The notes under the pieces were generated by a model that ran no database searches, had not been told where the DNA came from, and saw nothing but the letters and a program-made list of their open reading frames with translations. A program made the position numbers and the translations under genes. Positions 1-6,934 of a stretch of 16,478 nucleotides of DNA are shown here, piece after piece (the first letter of the stretch is position 1; every line of letters begins with the position of its first letter). This DNA is from JAUWQU01 sp964605095 (GTDB lineage: Bacteria; Planctomycetota; Phycisphaerae; SM23-33): positions 1 to 16,478 of the forward strand of contig CAZSBS010000094.1 of assembly GCA_964605095.1 (NCBI GenBank), read 5' to 3'.

Positions 1-95
1 TCAAAAGAAGAAACAGAAAAAGCTTCAGAGGGTGATTACCTGGACCTGCCGGCAGACAGGTTAAAGGATTACATGGATAGAAAAACCCTAGCCGG

Positions 96-992
96 CTATT
101 CCGACCCTACGGCCTTCTCGTGGCACCCCTTGAGGTAATCACGCGACTTCTCGAGTGCCTTGGACATCTCCTCGGGCGCAGGCTCGCCGTGCATGAATGG
201 GTTCACGTACCACTTGTAGTCAATCTTCGCCAGGGCCGCCAGCCACGGCGTAAAATCGGCCGGCCCATGGCCGGGCAACTGGTTAAGGCCGCCCCCGTTC
301 TGCCACGCGTAGAAGAACAGCAATTGCCCGCCGGCAATCGCGATTGCCTCCGCCACCGACTCCTTGGCCGCCTGGATGTGATACGGCGCAATGGCCAGGC
401 CCAGCCTGGGGTTGTTGTTGTTGTCGACGAATGCCTTGAATGAGTCCAGCGAGTTCAGCAGGGCCCCGCCGTGGTTCTCTATGGCAATGTACGAGTTGTG
501 CTTCTCGGCCGTCTCAAGTTCCCCCTTGAGTCCCTCAATGAACGCCTTCGTCTTGGCCGTAAGTTCGCTGGGCTGGCATCTGCCGGCGCTGCCGCGTACG
601 GCCACGCCGCCGCCGGCCTTGCCCAGGAGTTCGGCGTACTTCGGATACCCGCCCGCGTACACCGAGAATGCGTAGAGTTTGAGGCCATGCTTTGCGAGAA
701 GTTCCTTCAGGCCCTGGGGCCCAAGGCGGCTCTGCACGTCGTCCAGGTGTGGACAGTTGGCGTGCGGCGACCAGATGTCGATCGCATCGAAGCCCAGCGC
801 GGCAATCCGCTCGCAGGCCTGCTCGATTTTCAACTTGGAAAAGTCTATCGAGGAGGCGGAGAGTTGCATCTTCCACCGCGTCTTGGCGCCCCACGCCGGG
901 CGGGCCCCCAGCAGGCCCACGCCTGCCGCCGCAAACGCCGCACGGGACAGGAACTCGCGCCGGTCGATCTCATGCACTGTGGTCTTTCTCAT
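96..992 (-). CDS. Tat-exported sugar phosphate isomerase/epimerase-like TIM-barrel protein
   Basis: A 298-residue protein. The N-terminus carries a twin-arginine signal (DRREFL at residues 10-15, then a hydrophobic stretch ending near PAWG-A at 33-36), so export of a folded protein is expected. The rest reads as a xylose isomerase-like / AP-endonuclease-2 TIM barrel: 'LGFDAIDIW' at 66-74, 'YIAIENHGG' at 168-176 with metal-ligand candidate E172, 'APYH' at 202-205, 'PGHGP' at 240-244 and 'PFMHGE' at 265-270. Family members isomerise or epimerise sugars or polyols with a divalent metal; the substrate here cannot be read. It is the last gene of a minus-strand operon, 21 bp after the cytochrome gene. 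Planctomycete genomes hold many such Tat-linked paralogues (family knowledge). A non-catalytic sugar-binding role is possible. Confidence 0.82.
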   Translation of the reverse strand: MRKTTVHEIDRREFLSRAAFAAAGVGLLGARPAWGAKTRWKMQLSASSIDFSKLKIEQACERIAALGFDAIDIWSPHANCPHLDDVQSRLGPQGLKELLAKHGLKLYAFSVYAGGYPKYAELLGKAGGGVAVRGSAGRCQPSELTAKTKAFIEGLKGELETAEKHNSYIAIENHGGALLNSLDSFKAFVDNNNNPRLGLAIAPYHIQAAKESVAEAIAIAGGQLLFFYAWQNGGGLNQLPGHGPADFTPWLAALAKIDYKWYVNPFMHGEPAPEEMSKALEKSRDYLKGCHEKAVGSE

Positions 993-1013
993 GGTTTTCG
1001 CCTTTCGATTGTT

Positions 1014-1598
1014 CTACATTCCTCCGGCCTCCCCGCCGCCCATGCCCGTTTCCTGCCGGGCCGGCCTGGTGCCGTCGCGCCACAGCAGCTTGCCGCTGGT
1101 CTTGTCCCACCTGCGCGCGCGGTTGGCCAGTTGGTGCCGGCCGTGGCAGTCGGTGCATTGGCTGGGGCCGGTTTCCATGGCGCCGAGCCCGTCGGGCTGG
1201 TAGAGGCAGATGTCGGCCGACTCGGTGTACTCCTTGTGGCAAGGCAGGCAGCTCGAGTTGACCTTTTCCCTGGCGAACATCTTCTGCGGTGGTATTACGC
1301 CGTCCTCGTCGGCGGTGTGCTCCTCCGACTTGCCATGACACCTGGAGCAGCCCACGCCGGCCTTGGCGTGGCGGACGGCGAGCGGCTCGACCTGGTAGTT
1401 CATGTGGCAGACATAGCACCAGTAGTTGTCATCCGCCGAGCCGAGGATGTGCTTGGGCTTCTTGCTGACCGCCAACGGATCCTTCGCCTGGTACTCGGCG
1501 AACCGGTTGACGGACCCGCAGGCCATAACAGCCACCACAGTAAGGATAATGCCGCCAGGAACGGCGATGCGCGTGAAAAGTCTCACTGGATGCTCCAT
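1014..1598 (-). CDS. tetrahaem cytochrome c lipoprotein
   Basis: A 194-residue protein with four CXXCH haem c sites: CYVCH 61-65, CSRCH 84-88, CLPCH 117-121 and CTDCH 148-152. A hydrophobic N-terminal segment (about residues 11-26) ends in VMAC with Cys27, a plausible though not ideal lipobox, so it is probably a membrane-anchored lipoprotein facing the periplasm. Extra histidines (such as H66-region and H94, H155) could be distal haem ligands. The fold resembles small multihaem cytochromes of the c3/c7 or NapC/NrfH-associated type, but no specific family is certain. The protein sits between two Tat-exported enzymes, with 48 bp to the upstream gene and 21 bp to the downstream one. It therefore probably shuttles electrons for exported redox chemistry. 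The Gly/Met-rich C-terminus (GGGEAGGM) is low complexity. Confidence 0.88.
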   Translation of the reverse strand: MEHPVRLFTRIAVPGGIILTVVAVMACGSVNRFAEYQAKDPLAVSKKPKHILGSADDNYWCYVCHMNYQVEPLAVRHAKAGVGCSRCHGKSEEHTADEDGVIPPQKMFAREKVNSSCLPCHKEYTESADICLYQPDGLGAMETGPSQCTDCHGRHQLANRARRWDKTSGKLLWRDGTRPARQETGMGGGEAGGM

Positions 1599-1600
1599 GG

Positions 1601-1623
1601 GGCGGGCCGCCCGCTGGCCCGCC
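1601..1623 (-). promoter_or_regulatory. perfect hairpin just upstream of the cytochrome start codon
   Basis: GGCGGGCC (1601-1608) and GGCCCGCC (1616-1623) form an uninterrupted 8-bp all-GC stem with a 7-nt loop. It ends 3 nt before the cytochrome ATG on the minus strand, where a ribosome binding site should lie; no clear Shine-Dalgarno is visible there. It could lower translation initiation of the cytochrome relative to the upstream gene, or protect the mRNA. No T-tract follows, so a Rho-independent terminator is unlikely. Confidence 0.45.
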
Positions 1624-1646
1624 TCATGGCGGGAGTCGGAAAGGCC

Positions 1647-2744
1647 TCAGACGTTTCGCCAGTTCTCCAGCCATTGGTACTGGGGCGGCAGGTTTGCCCA
1701 CATCTGCTCCGCCGCGTTTTCGAGCATCGCCTTTTCGTCCTTGTCCAGTTCCCGGCGTTCCTTGACGGCCAGGGCCATATTGTCCACCTCGGCCGGACAT
1801 GCCAAGCCGGGAATTGGAGCGGTCATGGCTGGGTTGCCAAGGACATACCTGACGGCGAGCCGGGCGAGCTTCGCCTGCTCCTCGGGCTTCTTGGCGCTTT
1901 TGAAGTACGACCCACCGCCGAAGGGCTTGATGCCCAGCGTGCCGATGTCCTGCTTGCGGATCGCGTCGAAAAGGCTGTCCTGGGGCAGTTCCTTGGACAT
2001 GGCCGCGTAGGGGAAGATAATCACCTCCATTTGCTGCGGGTACTTCTCGATTAGCATCTTGAGCCACTCCCGGTCGTGCGAGGACACGCCGGTGAATCGC
2101 GCCTTGCCCTGCTTCTTGGCCTGATCGAGAGCCTTGACCATTTCCTCGACCTCGGCCTGGGTGTGCTGGCCGCCGCGTTCCAGGGCCACGGGGCGCCACA
2201 CGTCAACGTAATCCACCCCGGCCAACTTCATGCCCTCTTCCAAAGTCTTGAGCAGCATATCGGCGGTGCGGTATTTCTTTTCACGCGGGCACTTGGGCCA
2301 CATGGCGAAGCCCATGTACATCTTCTCCCGCTGGTCCTTCAGGGCCGGACCGTACGCGGATATCTCAGCCACCGTGCAGGCGTCGACGTAGTTGATGCCC
2401 ACCTCCAGACAACGATCGACGACCTCGCGCCGGTTCTTCAGCAACTCCGCGCCGGCTTCGCCAACGACAGGCTCGCTGAAACCCGGCACGGGGCCCTTGA
2501 GAACGCGCTCCATGCCTTTCCAGTGCCCGCCGAGACATACCGCAGAAACCCACAGGCCCGTCCGCCCCAGCCGGCGATATTCCATGTTCGGGTTGTAGCT
2601 GCGGGTCTTCTTGATCTGATCGGCCGGTGACGCAGGCTTGGCCTCTTCGGCCCGTCCGGTCCCCTTGAGGCCGAGAACCACCGCACCGGTAACCACAGCC
2701 CCGTCGCGCACGAATTCACGTCGCGTGATCTTCCTGTCAGCCAT
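1647..2744 (-). CDS. Tat-exported aldo/keto reductase-like protein, catalytic residues atypical
   Basis: A 365-residue protein. TRREFV at residues 7-12 followed by a hydrophobic segment (15-30) is a twin-arginine signal. The body is an aldo/keto-reductase-type TIM barrel: 'RRLGRTGLWVSAVCLGG' at 57-73, 'GINYVDAC' at 116-123, 'GVDYVDVW' at 176-183, 'RFTGVSSH' at 216-223 and 'GTLGIKPFGGG' at 268-278. Of the usual Asp-Tyr-Lys-His tetrad, D121 and Y131 have plausible equivalents. The Lys strand reads MYMGFAMW and the His position after DYVDVW is not His, so classical NADPH-dependent reduction is doubtful. This is a family-based alignment by eye. It is the first gene of the operon with the tetrahaem cytochrome and the epimerase-like protein. 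Export away from cytoplasmic NADPH, together with the haem partner, suggests modified redox or binding chemistry. Confidence 0.82.
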   Translation of the reverse strand: MADRKITRREFVRDGAVVTGAVVLGLKGTGRAEEAKPASPADQIKKTRSYNPNMEYRRLGRTGLWVSAVCLGGHWKGMERVLKGPVPGFSEPVVGEAGAELLKNRREVVDRCLEVGINYVDACTVAEISAYGPALKDQREKMYMGFAMWPKCPREKKYRTADMLLKTLEEGMKLAGVDYVDVWRPVALERGGQHTQAEVEEMVKALDQAKKQGKARFTGVSSHDREWLKMLIEKYPQQMEVIIFPYAAMSKELPQDSLFDAIRKQDIGTLGIKPFGGGSYFKSAKKPEEQAKLARLAVRYVLGNPAMTAPIPGLACPAEVDNMALAVKERRELDKDEKAMLENAAEQMWANLPPQYQWLENWRNV

Positions 2745-2836
2745 GTCTTCGTCCTTTTCTGAATTGGGATTTGCCCCGGGGTTTCCCGGAGGCCTCCGGC
2801 CGGCGGCCGATGATCGCCGCAGTCTTTTGCCCTGTC

Positions 2837-2864
2837 ATTATCTCTCGTTCCCATCATCGTACAA
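2837..2864 (-). promoter_or_regulatory. candidate sigma70-like promoter for the aldo/keto reductase operon
   Basis: Read on the minus strand, TTGTAC (2864-2859), a 16-nt spacer and GATAAT (2842-2837) give a fair -35/-10 pair. It would leave a leader of roughly 85-90 nt before the ATG at 2744. The -10 is good (5 of 6) and the -35 weak (3 of 6). Sequence-only prediction. Confidence 0.3.
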
Positions 2865-2931
2865 GCATTCCTTTTAACTCCACTTCTTCAACTCGGTGTC
2901 TTAAAGGCCCAACGTCTTTGCGCCTTTTCCG

Positions 2932-2960
2932 TTGACTTGCTCGGCCGCTATCCGCACAAT
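2932..2960 (+). promoter_or_regulatory. candidate sigma70-like promoter for acs-satP
   Basis: TTGACT (2932-2937), exactly 17 nt, then CACAAT (2955-2960): 5 of 6 and 4 of 6 matches to the -35 and -10 consensus. Transcription would begin near 2967 and give a leader of about 230 nt ahead of acs. This is the best-looking plus-strand pair seen in the spacer; it is not proven. Confidence 0.4.
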
Positions 2961-3199
2961 CACCGATCCGGACTTTGTCGTTTTCCTTTGTCCGGCAGAA
3001 GTTGTCGGGCGCAGTGTGCGGAGCGGATGGTCGCTTCGAGTCTCGTTTTTGCGTATTGACGCGGCCGGGATCGCGGATCTCGGCTGCCGTAAGTGCTTAC
3101 TGCATTGTAAATTGTCCGAGCAGGCCGGGCTGGCTCCCGCCTGCCGGGGACGCCACAGAAGTGGAAGCCCCACACAACTCGAAAGGAGTGCCGTAGAAC

Positions 3200-5188
3200 A
3201 TGTCCGAGCCAAGCGACAAGATGAAATCCCTGATGACCGAGAACCGAACATTCCCCCCGCCGGCCGAGATGAAGGCCACGGCCCACATCAAGAGCCAGGC
3301 CCAATATGACGAGATGTACAAGCGTTCGGTGGAAGACCCCGAGGGTTTCTGGCTTGAGCAGGCCGAAGAGTTGGTGACGTGGTTCAAGAAGCCGACGAAG
3401 GCCCGCGAGTACGTCTGGGACACCGCCAACCGCAAGATCGAGAACACGTGGTTCGCCGACGGTCAGCTCAACATCAGCTACAACTGCCTGGACCGCCACC
3501 TCGGCACGCCGACGGAGAACAAGATCGCCCTCATCTGGCAGGGCGACGAGATCGACGAGGACGCGTCGATAACGTACAAGAAGCTGCACGCGGAGGTCTG
3601 CAAGTTCGCCAACGTGCTCAAGGGCCTTGGCATAAAGCGCGGTGACCGCGTGTGCATCTACCTGGGCATGATTATCGAGTTGCCCATCGTCATGCTGGCC
3701 TGCACGCGGATAGGCGCGATCCACTCGATCGTCTTCGGCGGATTCAGCGCCGACGCGCTGCGCGACCGCATCAACGACTCGGCCTGCAAGGTGCTCATCA
3801 CCGCCAACGTCTCGCGGCGCGCCGGCAAGAACGTCATGCTCAAGGCCATCAGCGACGAGGCACTCAAGGAGTGCCCGTCTATCGAGAAGGTCGTCGTCGT
3901 GCCCCGCACCGACCTCAGGGTAGACATGGTCGCCGGGCGCGACCTGGACTACAAGGCCGTCATGGCCGAGGCCTCAGCGAACTGCCCGCCGGAACACATG
4001 AACTCCGAGGACCCGCTGTTCATCCTGTACACCTCCGGCTCGACGGGCAAGCCCAAGGGCGTGGTCCACATCACGGGCGGCTACCTCGTCCATGTCGCCG
4101 CGACGCACAAGTACGTCTTCGACCTCCAGGAAGGCGACATCTTCTTCTGCGCCGCCGACATTGGCTGGGTCACCGGGCACAGCTACATCGTTTATGCCCC
4201 GCTGACAAACGGCACGACAAGCGTGATGTTCGAGTCCACCCCGCTGTACCCGGACGCCGGGCGATACTGGCAGGTGATCGACAAGTTCAAGGTGACGCAG
4301 TTCTACACCGCCCCCACCGCCATCCGGGCGCTGATCCGCCAGGGCGACGCCTGGCCCGCCAAGTACGACCTGCCCAGCCTGCGGATCCTCGGCTCGGTCG
4401 GCGAGCCGATCAACCCAGAGGCGTGGATGTGGTACTACGAGAAGGTAGGCCGCAACCGCTGCCCGATCATGGACACCTGGTGGCAGACTGAGACCGGCGG
4501 GTTCCTCATCACCCCCCTGCCGGCGGCACACGTCACCAAGCCCGGCAGCGCCAGCAGGCCATTCTTCGGCGTCGAGCCGATCATCCTCCGCGAGGACGGC
4601 AGCGTCTGCGACGTCAATGAGGGCGGAAAGCTCTGCATCAAGAAGCCCTGGCCGGGAATGATGCGGACCATGTGGGGCGACCACGACCGCTTCATCGACA
4701 CGTACTTCACAATGTACCCGGACCTGTACTTCACCGGCGACGGCTGCCGCATAGACCTCGACGGCGACTACTGGCTCATGGGGCGCATCGACGACGTTGT
4801 CAACGTCTCCGGCCACCGGATCGGCACGGCCGAGGTCGAGAGCGCACTGGTCAGCCATCCCAAGGTCGCCGAGGCGGCCGTGGCGCCCATGCCCCACGAC
4901 ATCAAGGGCCAGGGCCTATACGCCTACGTCACGCTGGTCGACGGCGCAGAGCCGACCGACGAGCTCAAGAAGGAACTGGTCAACCACGTTCGCAAGGAAA
5001 TCGGCGCGATCGCCGCACCGGACAAGATTCAGTTCTCGCCCGCCCTGCCAAAGACTCGCTCGGGCAAGATCATGCGGCGAATCCTCCGCAAGATCGCCGA
5101 AGGCGTGACCGACAGGAGCACGCTTGGCGATGTCTCGACGCTGGCGGACCCGCACGTCGTGGACTCACTGATCGAAGGCCGGCAGTAG
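3200..5188 (+). CDS. acs: acetyl-CoA synthetase (AMP-forming)
   Basis: A 662-residue protein, close to the usual length of about 650. It activates acetate to acetyl-AMP and then acetyl-CoA in the cytoplasm. Visible motifs: the adenylate-forming P-loop YTSGSTGKPKG at 277-287; DTWWQTETGG at 425-434, whose Trp shapes the acetate pocket; YFTGDG near 510-515; the hinge and C-terminal motif GRIDDVVNVSGHRIGT at 528-543; and PKTRSGKIMRR at 617-627. In the last motif Lys623 is the catalytic lysine, which in many bacteria is inactivated by acetylation. The start at 3200 is supported by AGGAG at 3184-3188. A propionyl-CoA synthetase is less likely given length and overall match. The gene downstream is an acetate permease, 111 bp away in the same direction, which makes acetate scavenging the coherent job of the pair. 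Confidence 0.97.
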   Translation: MSEPSDKMKSLMTENRTFPPPAEMKATAHIKSQAQYDEMYKRSVEDPEGFWLEQAEELVTWFKKPTKAREYVWDTANRKIENTWFADGQLNISYNCLDRHLGTPTENKIALIWQGDEIDEDASITYKKLHAEVCKFANVLKGLGIKRGDRVCIYLGMIIELPIVMLACTRIGAIHSIVFGGFSADALRDRINDSACKVLITANVSRRAGKNVMLKAISDEALKECPSIEKVVVVPRTDLRVDMVAGRDLDYKAVMAEASANCPPEHMNSEDPLFILYTSGSTGKPKGVVHITGGYLVHVAATHKYVFDLQEGDIFFCAADIGWVTGHSYIVYAPLTNGTTSVMFESTPLYPDAGRYWQVIDKFKVTQFYTAPTAIRALIRQGDAWPAKYDLPSLRILGSVGEPINPEAWMWYYEKVGRNRCPIMDTWWQTETGGFLITPLPAAHVTKPGSASRPFFGVEPIILREDGSVCDVNEGGKLCIKKPWPGMMRTMWGDHDRFIDTYFTMYPDLYFTGDGCRIDLDGDYWLMGRIDDVVNVSGHRIGTAEVESALVSHPKVAEAAVAPMPHDIKGQGLYAYVTLVDGAEPTDELKKELVNHVRKEIGAIAAPDKIQFSPALPKTRSGKIMRRILRKIAEGVTDRSTLGDVSTLADPHVVDSLIEGRQ

Positions 5189-5204
5189 CAGGCCGAAAAA
5201 GAAT

Positions 5205-5250
5205 ATCTCGCGCAGAAGGCGCAGAGAACGCAGAGAAAAGAAAAGAAGAG
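5205..5250. repeat. purine-rich 'cgcagaaggcgcagagaacgcagag'-type repeat between acs and satP
   Basis: The acs-satP spacer holds a short near-tandem run built on GCGCAGA / CGCAGAGAA units followed by an A/G-rich tail. Sequences of this style are common as short dispersed repeats in planctomycete-like genomes (recollection, not checked). It carries no gene and could act as an mRNA processing or spacing element. Confidence 0.4.
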
Positions 5251-5299
5251 AGTTACGGCTGTTCGCCTCCGCGGCAATCCTTTTTAAGGGAATAGAGAC

Positions 5300-5899
5300 A
5301 TGTCAGACGAGAAAGTCGTTCGCGAGATCAAGGACACCACCGCCAACCCCGCCCCGCTGGGGCTTATGGGGTTCGGCATGACCACTGTTCTGCTTAACCT
5401 TCACAACGCCGGAATCTTCGGGCTTGGTTCGATGATCCTTGCGATGGGTATCTTCTACGGTGGAATGGCGCAGGTCATTGCGGGCATCATGGAATGGAAA
5501 AAAGGCAACACCTTCGGCACCGTCGCTTTCACGTCGTACGGGCTGTTCTGGATGTCGCTCGTGGCGCTGCTGCTGCTGCCCAAGACCGGCCTGTGGGCCG
5601 CCGCCTCAACCGGCGGAATGGTCGCCTACCTGATCATGTGGGGCATCTTCACCGGCGTCATGTTCATCGGCACGCTGCGACTCAACCGTGCCCTGCAGGT
5701 AGTATTCCTCTCCCTGACGGTGCTCTTCTTCCTCCTGGCTATCGGCGACGCCACCGGCAACGCCGCCCTCAAGACGTTCACCGGGTATGAGGGAATCTTC
5801 TGCGGTGCCTCGGCCATCTACGCCGCTCTGGCCCAGGTGCTTAATGAAGTTTACGGCAAGACGGTCCTGCCACTGGGGATTGTCAAAAAGGCCAAGTAA
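5300..5899 (+). CDS. satP: acetate/succinate permease, GPR1/FUN34/YaaH (AceTr) family
   Basis: A 199-residue integral membrane protein, typical length for the family. The signature NPAPLGL is at residues 16-22 and runs into GFGMTTVLLNLHN at 24-36. Six hydrophobic segments are visible (about 20-40, 46-64, 76-94, 103-124, 132-149 and 164-182), matching the six-helix fold of bacterial acetate channels. Another conserved-looking stretch is MGIFYGGMAQ at 49-58. The family imports acetate, and in some cases succinate, with protons. AAGGG at 5286-5290 lies about 9 nt before the ATG and supports this start. Placed 111 bp after acs on the same strand, it would supply the substrate of that enzyme. Assignment of family is firm; exact substrate range is inferred. 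Confidence 0.95.
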   Translation: MSDEKVVREIKDTTANPAPLGLMGFGMTTVLLNLHNAGIFGLGSMILAMGIFYGGMAQVIAGIMEWKKGNTFGTVAFTSYGLFWMSLVALLLLPKTGLWAAASTGGMVAYLIMWGIFTGVMFIGTLRLNRALQVVFLSLTVLFFLLAIGDATGNAALKTFTGYEGIFCGASAIYAALAQVLNEVYGKTVLPLGIVKKAK

Positions 5900-5942
5900 T
5901 ACAATCGAAATCGCTTGGCAGGCCCGAAGCCACGAAAGAGTT

Positions 5943-6077
5943 TAGAGCAGTTTAAGTTTTTGTGTAGCAGGTCGGCCGTCGCCGAGGACGAGCCAGGCAA
6001 GGAAGCCGAAGCAGGCTGACGCAGCATGGCGACGCCACAGGCAGGCCGAACGCTACAGAAGAAGTTAAGCTGCTCTA
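5943..6077. mobile_element. 135-bp MITE-like element with about 35-bp terminal inverted repeats
   Basis: The left arm (5943-5977) begins TAGAGCAGTTTAAGTT. The right arm (6044-6077), read in reverse complement, begins TAGAGCAGCTTAACTT. The two arms match along about 35 nt with five substitutions and a one-base indel, through TGTAGC and on to TCGGCC. The middle (5978-6043) is GC-rich, partly self-complementary and non-coding (CGTCGCC near 5978 pairs with GGCGACG near 6029). It lies 43 bp after satP. No convincing target-site duplication was found. It could be a non-autonomous transposon relative or a REP/BIME-type hairpin, and may also end the satP transcript. Confidence 0.6.
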
Positions 6078-6108
6078 GCCGGCACAAGCCTCGTGCGTGC
6101 TTGGCAAC

Positions 6109-6156
6109 CCCTCCCCCTTGACGGGGGAGGGTGGCCCGAAGGGCCGGGTGAGGGTG
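6109..6156. repeat. interspersed repeat, copy 1 (CCCTCCCCC...GGGGGAGGG)
   Basis: A compact double hairpin: CCCTCCCCC pairs with GGGGGAGGG around TTGAC, followed by GGCCC GAA GGGCC and the tail GGGTGAGGGTG. A near-identical copy in the same orientation lies at 14484-14530, differing by a few bases. Two copies of a 47-48 bp non-coding unit in one window point to a dispersed repeat family. Confidence 0.8.
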
Positions 6157-6234
6157 AGGCCCCACTGGGCAACATGCTCCAGGCTCGCGGCCTGGCTAGG
6201 CGTCGCTGCGCCCACCACCGATGCCCGGCTCTGG

Positions 6235-6627
6235 CTACTCGCCCGTGCGAAGCTTCATTTCCTCAGCCTGCTTGATCAACTGCTCGTCGCTCAGTTGCTC
6301 TTGCTTTTCAAGCTTGTAATTGAGGAAACGCTGGTCGCGGTAGGTCCACGGGGCCATGTGGCTCAGCAGGTCCAGCGGCGGGACCTCGTACCAGGGCGGG
6401 GTAATTTCCGCATTGGCGCGCAGGGTCTTGTATCCGTCCATGCGGATCAGCACGTCGTAATCGCCGTACCACGTGAACGGCAGGGCCAGCGGCGTCCGGC
6501 CAACCTCGCGGTCGGAGACATATACCAAGGCCCCAGCCGGCTCAGTGGTGATCTTCAACTCCCGCTCGACGCATCCGCCAAGCGCCGCCGCCGCAACAGC
6601 CAATGTCGCAATCCATCGCATGTTCAT
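6235..6627 (-). CDS. PEGA-domain lipoprotein
   Basis: A 130-residue protein. A short signal (MRWIATLAVAAAA) ends in the lipobox LGGC at residues 16-19, so Cys19 would be lipidated. Residues about 24-68 form a PEGA domain: LKITTEPAGALVYV, then the GRTPLALPF loop and a YDVLIRMDGYK strand (58-68). PEGA repeats are small beta-sandwich surface modules, often linked to cell-envelope or carbohydrate contacts. The remainder contains PPWYEVPPLD and a charged helical tail (107-130). The start is supported by AAGG about 10 nt upstream on the minus strand; Met3 is an in-frame alternative. It appears to be a single-gene unit between repeat elements. Lipoproteins of this size with one PEGA domain are common in planctomycetes and deltaproteobacteria, but their exact function is unknown. 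Confidence 0.85.
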   Translation of the reverse strand: MNMRWIATLAVAAAALGGCVERELKITTEPAGALVYVSDREVGRTPLALPFTWYGDYDVLIRMDGYKTLRANAEITPPWYEVPPLDLLSHMAPWTYRDQRFLNYKLEKQEQLSDEQLIKQAEEMKLRTGE

Positions 6628-6934
6628 AACGCCAACCTTCTACCAGACTTCAGCCCGCCCGACAAGCGAAAAATCCCGGCCGGCGGCGCGGGGGTGTGTG
6701 AAGACAAATCCTGGCAGGCTGTTGAGCCCGGTAGGGCGATCTGCGATTAGCCACGCGGCGCAAGCCCGTGGAACGCGGGATGTCAGGCAAAGAGCCCCAG
6801 CGGGGCGATTGACGGCGGCAATCGCCCCGCGGGGGCTCCGGATCAATGAACGCACAGTCCACGGGCTTGCGCCGCGTGGCTATCAGCAAACGTCCCTGCG
6901 GGACTAAGAAAGGCGAACGCCGCGGGGAGATGTG
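6628..6934. other. non-coding stretch holding palindromic element copy 1
   Basis: No credible gene. 6628-6747 is the upstream region of the PEGA gene, where no strong promoter was recognised. 6748-6910 is the palindromic element described separately. 6911-6934 lies just downstream of the broken Fic-type gene. Confidence 0.45.
6748..6910. repeat. long palindromic interspersed element, copy 1
   Basis: Nested inverted repeats. The outer arms 6748-6772 and 6858-6882 are perfect 25-bp reverse complements (starting TAGCCACGCGGCGCAAGC). The inner arms, about 6792-6811 and 6819-6838, match over 20 bp with one mismatch (built on GCGGGGCGATTG / CAATCGCCCCGC), leaving a 7-nt loop. A conserved tail follows: ATCAGCAAACGTCCC and on to GGGACTAAGAAA (6882-6910). 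A diverged copy in the same orientation is at 12063-12280. Non-coding; probably a MITE- or REP-type element. Confidence 0.85.

Larger units (their letters stand above)
2745..3199. other. divergent intergenic region between the redox operon and acs
   Basis: A 455 bp spacer between two divergently transcribed units. ORFs across it are shadows with no recognisable domain. It holds candidate promoters for both directions (2837-2864 minus, 2932-2960 plus), a short near-palindrome GTAAGTGCTTAC (3089-3100), and the acs ribosome binding site at its right edge. The long acs leader (about 230 nt from the predicted promoter) could hold regulatory structure, but no known riboswitch was recognised. Confidence 0.5.
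5900..6234. other. repeat-filled spacer after satP
   Basis: A 335 bp gap with no credible gene. It contains the inverted-repeat element at 5943-6077 and the interspersed repeat at 6109-6156. A 6-bp inverted repeat GCCAAG/CTTGGC (5891-5896 and 5914-5919) straddles the satP stop codon. The rest (6157-6234) shows nothing recognisable. Confidence 0.5.

Noticed and set aside
1..138. Open plus-strand frame from the window edge to TAA at 136-138, and another to TAA at 62-64
   Set aside because: Either could be the 3' end of a gene entering from the left, but neither has a recognisable motif. The first also overlaps the epimerase-like gene by about 40 bp, so neither was called.
471..2054. 527-codon plus-strand ORF across the redox operon
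   Set aside because: It is antisense to two clearly recognisable genes (cytochrome with four CXXCH sites, aldo/keto reductase-like). It has no domain; long antisense ORFs are expected in GC-rich DNA.
3974..4897. 307-codon minus-strand ORF inside acs
   Set aside because: Antisense to conserved acetyl-CoA synthetase motifs; no feature of its own.
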